From: Marinilabiliales bacterium
GTDB lineage: Bacteria > Bacteroidota > Bacteroidia > Bacteroidales > UBA12077
Direction: 5' to 3'
Assembly: GCA_002869305.1 (NCBI GenBank)
Contig: PKTC01000076.1
Coordinates: 1-13,741, forward strand
Length of the DNA stretch: 13,741 bases
In this document: positions 7,906-13,741 of the stretch, in pieces
How positions within the stretch are numbered: position 1 is the stretch's first letter
How the letters are laid out: each line of letters starts with the position of its first letter
Program-made: the position numbers and the translations under genes
The notes under the pieces: generated by a model
Databases searched by the model: none
What the model was told of the DNA's origin: nothing
The model's input: only the letters and a program-made list of their open reading frames with translations

Positions 7906-8259
7906 AGAACGTTTAAGTTTGCTCATTAAACCGGAGAGCATTTTCTGAACATTTTTGGTTTCATCAATTAATCGGGCTAATTCATTTGTATTTGCAAATT
8001 ATAATTTCTCAACAATCATTAATTGAGTTTCCAGCTCAAAAGCAGAACCAAGAGCAATTTCCAAAAATCGAAAATAATCTTTTTCACTAAATCTACTACT
8101 TCCTTCTGCAATATTTGAAGGTATGGATACCGCTGCCCGTGTAATTTGACTAGATAAACCATATTTTTCTTCAGAAGGGAAGTTTTTTGAAATTTTATAA
8201 ATAGAAGTAACTAAATCGATTCCTTTTTGCCAAACATTAAGCTTCTTAAAATCTTTCAT
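7903..8259 (-). pseudogene. Four helix bundle protein (23S rRNA-intervening sequence family), interrupted by in-frame TAA
   Basis: The N-terminal 86 residues are typical of the PF05635 four-helix-bundle family: DFKKLNVWQKGIDLVTSIYK, SSQITRAAVSIPSNIAEG (36-53) and EIALGSAFELETQL (67-80). Translation stops at TAA (8001-7999) after MIVEKL, short of the family's usual 115-125 residues. In the same frame the next 32 codons read FANTNELARLIDETK, NVQKMLSGLMSKLKRS and then TGA at 7905-7903, which is the expected last helix. The full frame is 118 codons, the normal size, so a single codon change broke it. Proteins of this family are encoded inside 23S rRNA intervening sequences and as isolated small genes; the related Avd protein helps retroelement mutagenesis. 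No reverse transcriptase is near. A truncated three-helix product could still be made. A sequencing error is also possible. Confidence 0.85.
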
Positions 8260-8275
8260 GCATTTTATTTTAGAA

Positions 8276-8306
8276 TAAAACTAAAAATAAAACATGATGA
8301 TTCAAA
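8276..8306 (-). promoter_or_regulatory. Putative promoter of the four-helix-bundle gene
   Basis: On the minus strand TTTG (8306-8303) is followed by exactly 19 bases and then TAGTTTTA (8283-8276). This matches the Bacteroidota arrangement TTTG-N19-TAnnTTTG except for the last base. It lies 16 bases before the ATG at 8259, inside the inverted repeats, so the cassette carries its own promoter. With no terminator before queG it could also transcribe queG. Confidence 0.45.
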
Positions 8307-8318
8307 ATCCCTGAAGTA

Positions 8319-8353
8319 TGCAGCACGAGGCTTGAAGAATGTAACATAAAGCT
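8319..8353 (-). repeat. Right inverted repeat of the four-helix-bundle cassette
   Basis: Read on the minus strand it begins AGCTTTATGTTACAT and ends AAGCCTCGTGCTGCA. It aligns without gaps to the left copy, with the five-base stretch between the two conserved blocks kept in both. The divergence suggests an old element or a loosely constrained palindrome. Confidence 0.5.
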
Positions 8354-8363
8354 TTATTAGATC

Positions 8364-8386
8364 AAAACTAATCAATAAATTTAGTT
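8364..8386 (-). terminator. Weak terminator-like hairpin after the SUF operon
   Basis: On the minus strand AACTAA (8386-8381) pairs with TTAGTT (8371-8366) around a nine-base loop, with a short T-run ending at 8364. It lies just after the stop of the DUF59 gene. The stem is short and AT-rich, so termination would be partial at best. Confidence 0.25.
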
Positions 8387-8400
8387 ATTATTATCAGATC

Positions 8401-8721
8401 CTAAAGCAATCCCAAATCCAACATCGCTTCTTCGCTCATAAGGCTTTTATCCCAAGGCGGGTCAAAAACAAGGTTTATTTTTGCTTCTTTTACTCCCTCA
8501 ATGGCGTTTGTTTTTTCGTTTACCTCACCTAGTAACTGATCGGCCATTGGACAGTTTGGTGCAGTCAGAGTCATTTTTACTTCAACGTTTTTATCATCAT
8601 CAACATCAATAGCATAAATTAATCCCAGGTCATATATATTTACTGGTATTTCAGGATCATAAATATCTTTCAATGTTTTTACTATCTCCGCTTCAAGAGC
8701 CATTAATTCATTTGGATCCAT
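8401..8721 (-). CDS. SUF system-associated DUF59 (MIP18-like) Fe-S assembly protein
   Basis: This is a 106-residue single-domain DUF59 protein. The family block YDPEIPVNIYDLGLIY (21-36) is intact, TLTAPNCPMAD (51-61) carries the conserved Cys57, and VFDPPWDKSLMSEEA (85-99) is the usual C-terminal signature. Relatives in SUF operons (the SufT/SUF_assoc group) help mature or deliver iron-sulfur clusters, probably through the conserved cysteine, but the exact step is unresolved. The gene is last in the operon, 11 bases after sufE. Its start is unusually clear: AGGAGG overlaps the sufE stop codon and sits seven bases before this ATG. I leave the symbol blank because the short form is named inconsistently. 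Confidence 0.93.
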   Translation of the reverse strand: MDPNELMALEAEIVKTLKDIYDPEIPVNIYDLGLIYAIDVDDDKNVEVKMTLTAPNCPMADQLLGEVNEKTNAIEGVKEAKINLVFDPPWDKSLMSEEAMLDLGLL

Positions 8722-8728
8722 CTTTTTT

Positions 8729-8734
8729 CCTCCT
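8729..8734 (-). promoter_or_regulatory. Perfect Shine-Dalgarno site overlapping the sufE stop
   Basis: AGGAGG (minus strand 8734-8729) shares its first two bases with the TAG stop of sufE and lies seven bases before the DUF59 ATG. Strong Shine-Dalgarno sites are uncommon in Bacteroidota, and no other gene in the window has one this good. The geometry suggests translational coupling between sufE and the DUF59 gene. Confidence 0.7.
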
Positions 8735-9158
8735 ATTTTTCCATCTTAGCTTGATATGCCATTGCATATAGCTTCATCTGTTTAACCATAGCTAATAAAC
8801 CATTCGAACGAGTTGGCGATAAGTTTTGTTGTAAACCAATTTTGTCTAAAAAATATAAATCATTATTTAAAATATCAGATGGCTTTTGTCCATCTAAAAC
8901 ACGAATTAGTAAAGCCGCTATACCTTTCGTTATAATTGCATCGCTATCGGCAGAGTATTTTACTTTTTCGCCTTCCATATCAGCAAATAACCATACTTTC
9001 GACTGACAGCCTTCAATTAAATATTCATTGGTTTTATATTTTGGATCTATCTCAGGAAGATCTTTACTTAACTCAATGAGATAATTGTATTTATCCATCC
9101 AGTCGTCAAAAATTGAAAACTCTTCAATTATTTCGTCTTGTCGTTCGTTTAAAGTCAT
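8733..9158 (-). CDS. sufE: SufE cysteine desulfuration protein
   Basis: SufE accepts persulfide sulfur from SufS and passes it to the SufBCD scaffold, stimulating the desulfurase. The 141-residue length is normal. The acceptor cysteine is Cys51 in EGCQSKVW (49-56), the same position as in Escherichia coli SufE. Downstream motifs SADSDAIITKGIAALL (69-84) and GLQQNLSPTRSNGLLAMV (107-124) are characteristic of the family. The N-terminal helix (RQDEIIEEFSIFDDWMDKYNYLI) is the region that masks the active site in the resting protein. The gene begins 21 bases after the sufS stop and its own stop overlaps the ribosome-binding site of the DUF59 gene. The protein pairs with the SufS encoded next to it. 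Confidence 0.96.
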   Translation of the reverse strand: MTLNERQDEIIEEFSIFDDWMDKYNYLIELSKDLPEIDPKYKTNEYLIEGCQSKVWLFADMEGEKVKYSADSDAIITKGIAALLIRVLDGQKPSDILNNDLYFLDKIGLQQNLSPTRSNGLLAMVKQMKLYAMAYQAKMEK

Positions 9159-9179
9159 ACTGCTCTTTTTTATACAAAA

Positions 9180-10400
9180 TTAACCAAACATTTGTTTAAC
9201 TATTAAAATGGCATCATACAATTTATCAATTTCTTCCTTTGTATTGTAAAACGAAAATGATGCTCTGATTGTTCCTTCAATATTGAATCGCTTCATTAAT
9301 GGTTCGGCACAATGATGCCCTGTACGAACCGCAATTCCCATTTTATCGATAACCATTCCTGCATCAAAATGATGAATGTTTTCGAGATTAAAAGAAATGA
9401 CACTTACTTTTTCCTGGGCAGTACCGATAATTTTTAATCCTTCGATGGACTTTAACTTTTCAGTTGCGTAATCGAGTAAATCCTTTTCGTATTCAGCTAT
9501 TGCCTCTAAACCAATATTCTGAACATAATTAATTGCTGTAGCCAACCCTATTGCAGCAACATAGTTAGGAGTTCCTGCCTCAAATTTAAATGGTAATTCG
9601 TTAAATGTTGTTTTTTCGAAAGTTACCTTTTTAATCATTTCTCCACCTGTCATGAATGGTGGCATCTTATTCAACCATTTTTCCTTACCGTACAAGACAC
9701 CTATACCGTTTGGTCCATAAATTTTATGACCAGAGAATACAAAAAAGTCACAATCTAGTTCCTGCACGTCGACTTCACCATGCTGAACGATTTGGGCTCC
9801 ATCAATTAAAACAGGAATATCTTGTTGATGAGCTATTTCAATAATTTTTTTAATATCATTAACTGTTCCCAATGCATTGGAAGCATAATTAACAGAAATA
9901 ATTTTTGTTTTTTGTGATATCAAGTTTTCATATTCATCTAAAAGTAATTCTCCATTATCATTAATTGGTATTACTTTCAGAATTGCTTTTTTTCGTTCGC
10001 AAAGCATTTGCCACGGAACAATATTAGCATGATGTTCAAGTGTTGAAATGATAATTTCATCACCCTCGCTAATGAATTGTTCACCAAAAGAAAAAGCTAT
10101 AGTATTAATAGATTCTGTTGTTCCGCTGGTAAAAATCACTTCGTGATCATGTCCAGCATGAATGAACTGTTGAACCACTTTTCGAGCATCTTCATATCGT
10201 TGTGTAAGTTGCTCACTTAGATAATGCACTCCACGATGAATATTACTATTTTCTTTTGAATAGATTCTAATCTCCTCATCAATAACCGCTTGGGGCTTTT
10301 GCGTAGTTGCTCCATTATCGAAATAAACCAAAGGTTTTTTATAAACCTCTTGACTCAATATTGGAAAGTCATTACGAATTTTTTGAATATCTAGACTCAT
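9180..10400 (-). CDS. sufS: SufS cysteine desulfurase (type II)
   Basis: This PLP enzyme converts cysteine to alanine and holds the sulfur as a persulfide for SufE. The 406 residues match the family's length. The PLP-binding Lys226 is in FSGHKIYGP (222-230), Asp200 and Gln203 in DGAQ contact the cofactor, and LEHHANIVPW (121-130) gives the stacking histidine. The catalytic Cys364 lies in RTGHHCAEP (359-367), a short-loop arrangement that marks group II (SufS) rather than IscS, and it falls at the same residue number as in Escherichia coli SufS. RASFSFYNTKEEID closes the family signature. It is the fourth gene of the operon, between sufD (83-base gap with a hairpin) and sufE (21-base gap). Family members also include selenocysteine lyases, but the operon supports cluster assembly. 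Confidence 0.97.
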   Translation of the reverse strand: MSLDIQKIRNDFPILSQEVYKKPLVYFDNGATTQKPQAVIDEEIRIYSKENSNIHRGVHYLSEQLTQRYEDARKVVQQFIHAGHDHEVIFTSGTTESINTIAFSFGEQFISEGDEIIISTLEHHANIVPWQMLCERKKAILKVIPINDNGELLLDEYENLISQKTKIISVNYASNALGTVNDIKKIIEIAHQQDIPVLIDGAQIVQHGEVDVQELDCDFFVFSGHKIYGPNGIGVLYGKEKWLNKMPPFMTGGEMIKKVTFEKTTFNELPFKFEAGTPNYVAAIGLATAINYVQNIGLEAIAEYEKDLLDYATEKLKSIEGLKIIGTAQEKVSVISFNLENIHHFDAGMVIDKMGIAVRTGHHCAEPLMKRFNIEGTIRASFSFYNTKEEIDKLYDAILIVKQMFG

Positions 10401-10419
10401 TTTTATTTTGAAAATATTG

Positions 10420-10443
10420 ATCCCTCGATTAAAAACTCGGGAT
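10420..10443 (-). other. Intergenic hairpin between sufD and sufS
   Basis: On the minus strand ATCCCGAG (10443-10436) can pair with CGAGGGAT (10427-10420): five Watson-Crick pairs, then tandem G-A/A-G mismatches, then one more pair, with an eight-base loop. Tandem sheared G-A pairs can be stable in RNA. There is no terminal T-tract, so it is not a typical terminator. It could be a processing or stabilising element that sets sufS-sufE levels relative to sufBCD. Confidence 0.3.
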
Positions 10444-10483
10444 TAATTCAACTTGACGATTTGCATTACAAATCTTAGTTTCA

Positions 10484-11851
10484 TTAACAGCAATGCATTT
10501 GACACGAATTACAACGGGATAATTCTCCACGCAGTCTTTTATCAACTAAATCTTGTATTCGCTCTTGCAAAGCAGGAACTTGAATTGCCTTTATAACATC
10601 GTTTGCAAATGCATACATCAGTAATAATTTTGCTTCCTTCTGTGGAATACCACGCGCCCGCAAATAAAACATTGCATCTTCATCTAACTGACCCACAGTG
10701 GCTCCATGACTGCACTTTACATCGTCGGCATAGATCTCTAACTGCGGTTTGGTATTAATATCAGTATCATCAGTTAACAAGATGTTATTATTAGCTTGGA
10801 ATGCTAATGTTTTTTGTGCATCTTTTCTTACCAATACTTTTCCATTGAATGCACCCGTAGCAAAATCATCTAAAACTCCTTTAAACAATTGATTGCTGGT
10901 ACAATTTGGATACGCATGATCCATGAAAACATAATTATCGATATGTTGACCTTTGTCAGTAAGGTAAAGTCCATAGGTGCTGTTTTCACAGCCCTCTCCA
11001 TTTAAAAGTACATTAACATTATTCCTAATTAATCCGCCGTGCAAAGTTACCGTATTTGCATTTACACGGCTATTTCTCTGTTGACTAAAAAATAGATGCG
11101 AAACTTGTTTTGATCCATTATGTTCATTTTGCATTCTTGAATAATCTAAGGATGCATTTTCGCCAATGTAAAACTCAGATACAGAGTTTGTTAAAAAATT
11201 GGGTGTGGATAGTGTATGATCACAAACAACTACCGAAGCCTGACTGTTTTCCTCTAGAATGTATAAATTTCTATGCTGAGTGAAACCCTCTTCCTCATCC
11301 ATCAATATATTTATTATCTGTATTGGTTTTTCTATGACTATTCCCTTCGGAACATATAAAAACAATCCATCTTTCACAAAAGCAGTATTTAGAGCAACCA
11401 TACCATCTGTATCTGATACAGCGTATTTTGTAAAATGCTCTTTTACTAAATCTGGATACAGTTCCGCTGCTTTCTGAAAGCTACCAATTATAGCACCACC
11501 CGGAAGCTCATGTATTAGATTTTCTCTATCGTAATACCAACCATTTAACAAGAGAATAACCTTTGTATTTAACTCAGGTACATCGCATCGGAAAATATCA
11601 TTAATTTGAAATTTAATATTCTTAGGTGAAATATAAGTTTTATAGGTATTCTCAAATTCTGTATTTAGGTCAGTATATTTATATTGTTCATTTTTCTTAT
11701 CTGGAATTCCAAGATTTTTAAATTGCTCAAAAGCTTTCTCTCTAAGAACATTTATATATTCAGGAGAATCCAATTTCAGTAATTCCTGGTTTTCTTGATA
11801 TATTTCGATGAACCTATCTTTCATTTCTATTTTAACTGTTTCCAAGCTCAT
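10484..11851 (-). CDS. sufD: SufD, Fe-S cluster scaffold subunit
   Basis: SufD is the beta-helix partner of SufB in the SufBC2D scaffold where clusters are built and is linked to iron entry. The 455-residue protein has the variable N-terminal helical region (1-90) and a SufBD core (about 110-440). Core motifs include FVKDGLFLYVPKGIVIEKPI (158-177), YSRMQNEH (237-244) and KCSHGATVGQLDEDAMFYLRARG (379-401); His382 there matches the conserved histidine near the SufB-SufD interface (His360 in Escherichia coli). The last residues, CNSCQMHCC (447-455), form an unusual cysteine-rich tail. The start ATG at 11851 follows sufC by 39 bases. It shares an ancestor with SufB upstream but lacks that protein's sulfur-accepting cysteine region. 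Confidence 0.95.
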   Translation of the reverse strand: MSLETVKIEMKDRFIEIYQENQELLKLDSPEYINVLREKAFEQFKNLGIPDKKNEQYKYTDLNTEFENTYKTYISPKNIKFQINDIFRCDVPELNTKVILLLNGWYYDRENLIHELPGGAIIGSFQKAAELYPDLVKEHFTKYAVSDTDGMVALNTAFVKDGLFLYVPKGIVIEKPIQIINILMDEEEGFTQHRNLYILEENSQASVVVCDHTLSTPNFLTNSVSEFYIGENASLDYSRMQNEHNGSKQVSHLFFSQQRNSRVNANTVTLHGGLIRNNVNVLLNGEGCENSTYGLYLTDKGQHIDNYVFMDHAYPNCTSNQLFKGVLDDFATGAFNGKVLVRKDAQKTLAFQANNNILLTDDTDINTKPQLEIYADDVKCSHGATVGQLDEDAMFYLRARGIPQKEAKLLLMYAFANDVIKAIQVPALQERIQDLVDKRLRGELSRCNSCQMHCC

Positions 11852-11890
11852 AAATTTGCTTTTTAAAATCCGACTCTATCCTCTAAACTA

Positions 11891-12643
11891 TTATACAGTC
11901 TCACCTTTTTTTAACCAGTCATATCCCTTTTCTTCGAGTTCCAAAGCTAACTCTTTACCTCCTGATTTAATAATTTTACCATTATAGAGTACATGGACAT
12001 GATCTGGAACTATATAGTCCAATAATCTTTGGTAGTGTGTAATTACTATAGTTGCATTTTCTGATGATTTTAATTTATTTACCCCATTTGCAACAATTCT
12101 AAGCGCGTCGATATCTAAACCTGAATCGGTTTCATCAAGAATTGATAATTTAGGTTCAAGCATAGCCATTTGAAAAATCTCATTTCGTTTTTTCTCACCA
12201 CCCGAAAAACCCTCGTTAACAGATCTGTTTGCTAATGCAGCATCTAATTCCACTAACTCTTTCTTTTCACGCATTAATTTCAAAAAATCGGAGGAAGACA
12301 ATGGATCTAAACCTTTATGTTTACGTTGTTCATTTACCGCAGTTTTCATAAAGTTAACCATACTAACACCCGGGATTTCTATTGGATACTGGAATCCAAG
12401 AAATATACCTTCACTCGCTCTTTCTTCAGGAGATAAATCCAAAAGATCATTGCCAAAATAGTTTACCTTACCTTCGGTAACCTCAAATAACTCTCTTCCT
12501 GCTAAAACAGAAGCTAGAGTGCTTTTTCCTGATCCATTAGGACCCATAATTGCATGTACTTCTCCTGCTTTTACTTCTAAATTAATTCCCTTCAGAATTT
12601 CTTTTCCTTCTATATTTGCATGTAAATTTTTAATACTTAACAT
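11891..12643 (-). CDS. sufC: SufC, ABC-type ATPase of the SUF scaffold
   Basis: SufC is a soluble ABC ATPase whose dimerisation on SufB and SufD drives cluster assembly; it is not a transporter. I place the start at ATG 12643 (MLSIKNLHAN), giving 250 residues, the usual size. The frame stays open 17 codons further to 12694, but that would overlap the end of sufB and adds residues absent from the family. With this start the motifs fall at the Escherichia coli positions: Walker A GPNGSGKST (34-42, Lys40), signature FSGGEKKR (146-153), Walker B LSILDETD (166-173, Glu171, Asp173) and the switch His203 in ITHYQRLL. The start codon lies 40 bases after the sufB stop. All catalytic residues are present. 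Confidence 0.97.
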   Translation of the reverse strand: MLSIKNLHANIEGKEILKGINLEVKAGEVHAIMGPNGSGKSTLASVLAGRELFEVTEGKVNYFGNDLLDLSPEERASEGIFLGFQYPIEIPGVSMVNFMKTAVNEQRKHKGLDPLSSSDFLKLMREKKELVELDAALANRSVNEGFSGGEKKRNEIFQMAMLEPKLSILDETDSGLDIDALRIVANGVNKLKSSENATIVITHYQRLLDYIVPDHVHVLYNGKIIKSGGKELALELEEKGYDWLKKGETV

Positions 12644-12683
12644 GGTGTACTTTGTTTGTAAATTTTCTATTGTTTTATCAATT

Positions 12684-13741
12684 TTATCCAACACTTCCTT
12701 CTAAGCTTATTTGAAGAAGTTTCTGAGCTTCAACGGCAAACTCCATGGGTAGTTTATTTAATACTTCCTTGGCATAACCATTAACAATTAAACCAATAGC
12801 ATCTTCTGTTTTTATTCCACGCTGATTACAGTAAAATATTTGATCTTCACCAATCTTGGAAGTTGTAGCCTCATGTTCTACTATTGAATCTTTATTATCA
12901 ACTTCAATGTAAGGGAAAGTGTGTGCTCCACATTTATCTCCTAGTAACAGACTATCACATTGAGAAAAATTTCGAGAATTAGTCGCGTTTTTAACAACTT
13001 TTACCAAACCACGGTAGCTATTCTGGCTCAACCCTGCAGATATACCTTTCGATACTATAATACTTTTTGTGTTTTTACCAATATGAATCATTTTAGTTCC
13101 CGTATCCGCCTGCTGATGATTATTTGTCACAGCAACAGAATAGAATTCACCAACCGAGTTGTCACCCAATAATAAACAACTTGGATATTTCCAGGTAATT
13201 GCAGATCCGGTTTCCACTTGAGTCCAAGAAATTTTTGAATTCTCCCCGGCACATTTACCGCGCTTTGTAACAAAGTTGTAAATACCACCCTTCCCATTTT
13301 TATCACCTGGATACCAATTTTGAACTGTTGAATATTTAACTTCTGAATTTTTTGCGGCTACAATCTCGACAATAGCAGCATGCAGCTGATTTTCATCACG
13401 TTGAGGAGCTGTACAGCCTTCCAAATAACTTACATAAGAATCATCGTCGGCAACAATTAATGTTCTTTCAAACTGTCCTGTATTAGCAGCATTAATTCTA
13501 AAGTAGGTTGATAATTCCATTGGGCAACGAACACCTTTTGGAATATAGCAAAAAGAACCATCACTAAATACAGCTGAGTTCAAAGCTGCAAAATAATTAT
13601 CCGTATAAGGAACAACGGAGCCCATATATTTTTTCACTAAATCAGGATGCTCCTGAACTGCCTCACTGAACGAACAGAAAATAATTCCCAATTCCGCAAG
13701 ATTCTCCTTAAATGTTGTCTTTACCGATACACTATCCATAA
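12684..13741 (-). CDS. sufB: SufB, Fe-S cluster scaffold subunit (5' end outside window)
   Basis: SufB is the main scaffold subunit, receiving sulfur from SufE and building the cluster with SufC and SufD. The 351 residues seen are the C-terminal three quarters; the family is about 470-490 residues long. The Met at 13739 begins MDSVSVKTTFKENLAELGII, an internal conserved stretch rather than a start, so roughly 120-130 residues and the operon promoter lie beyond the window. Motifs: FCYIPKGVRCPMELSTYFRIN (63-83), SYLEGCTAPQ (104-113), NWYPGD (141-146), KYPSCLLLGDNSVGEFYSVA (184-203) and GEDQIFYCNQRGI (297-309). Cys304 in the last motif is at the site I would match to the sulfur-accepting Cys405 of the Escherichia coli protein. 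It is the first visible gene of the operon. Confidence 0.95.
   Translation of the reverse strand, partial: MDSVSVKTTFKENLAELGIIFCSFSEAVQEHPDLVKKYMGSVVPYTDNYFAALNSAVFSDGSFCYIPKGVRCPMELSTYFRINAANTGQFERTLIVADDDSYVSYLEGCTAPQRDENQLHAAIVEIVAAKNSEVKYSTVQNWYPGDKNGKGGIYNFVTKRGKCAGENSKISWTQVETGSAITWKYPSCLLLGDNSVGEFYSVAVTNNHQQADTGTKMIHIGKNTKSIIVSKGISAGLSQNSYRGLVKVVKNATNSRNFSQCDSLLLGDKCGAHTFPYIEVDNKDSIVEHEATTSKIGEDQIFYCNQRGIKTEDAIGLIVNGYAKEVLNKLPMEFAVEAQKLLQISLEGSVG

Larger units (their letters stand above)
7871..8353. mobile_element. Inverted-repeat-bounded cassette carrying a four-helix-bundle gene
   Basis: The block is 483 bases long and is bounded by 35-bp imperfect inverted repeats (7871-7905 and 8319-8353) that match at 24 of 35 positions without gaps. 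It contains its own promoter-like sequence and one gene of the 23S rRNA intervening-sequence family. It sits between the SUF operon and queG, six bases from the queG ATG. I see no target-site duplication beside it and no transposase, so movement would need an enzyme supplied elsewhere. The mobile interpretation is inference; the repeat geometry is directly visible. Confidence 0.4.

Noticed and set aside
7903..8259. Diversity-generating retroelement (Avd-like accessory gene)
   Set aside because: Avd belongs to the same broad family, but there is no reverse transcriptase, template repeat or variable repeat in the window.
12644..12694. Upstream start for sufC giving 267 residues
   Set aside because: It would overlap the end of sufB and add 17 residues not typical of SufC. 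Starting at 12643 puts Lys40, Glu171 and His203 at their expected positions.
13737..13739. ATG at the window edge as the sufB start
   Set aside because: The sequence after it is an internal conserved SufB segment and the protein would be about 130 residues short. The gene continues beyond the window.

Overview
The window looks like chromosome from a low-GC member of the Bacteroidota, most likely a marine or anaerobic Bacteroidales/Marinilabiliales-type organism. The evidence is the gene families (a GSCFA-domain protein, a DUF3078 outer-membrane protein, a TonB-dependent receptor with a carboxypeptidase-like N-terminal domain, a Bacteroidota-style SUF operon), promoter boxes resembling the phylum's TAnnTTTG element, and mostly poor Shine-Dalgarno sites. 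I see no rRNA, tRNA, CRISPR array or full insertion sequence.

Layout. 117-860 (+) is kdsB, which activates Kdo for lipopolysaccharide synthesis, followed by a good intrinsic terminator. 861-1197 has no gene. It holds that terminator, then an unassigned promoter-like sequence with an internal palindrome, then a second strong terminator, so it could make a short RNA. 5495-1198 (-) is a likely three-gene unit: an alpha/beta hydrolase of monoacylglycerol-lipase type, a GSCFA (SGNH-like) protein and a TonB-dependent receptor. The receptor frame is broken by one in-frame TGA inside the signal peptide. 5541-6879 (+) holds a YjbQ-family protein and a DUF3078 outer-membrane protein. 7864-6947 (-) is queG, the last step of queuosine synthesis. 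Immediately upstream of queG is a 483-bp block (7871-8353) bounded by 35-bp imperfect inverted repeats. It carries a four-helix-bundle (23S rRNA intervening-sequence family) gene that is also broken by one in-frame stop. 13741-8401 (-) is a SUF iron-sulfur assembly operon in the order sufB (5' end outside the window), sufC, sufD, sufS, sufE, DUF59.

How the genes work together. SufS and SufE mobilise sulfur from cysteine, SufB-SufC-SufD is the ATP-driven scaffold where the cluster forms, and the DUF59 protein probably helps maturation or transfer. QueG, just downstream, is itself a two-cluster [4Fe-4S] enzyme, but the intervening cassette and a weak terminator-like hairpin suggest it is not a planned part of the operon. 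KdsB, the receptor and DUF3078 are all envelope genes.

I found no convincing large undescribed system. The items most worth a second look are the two single-codon gene interruptions, the inverted-repeat cassette in front of queG, and the promoter-palindrome-terminator unit at about 955-1136.
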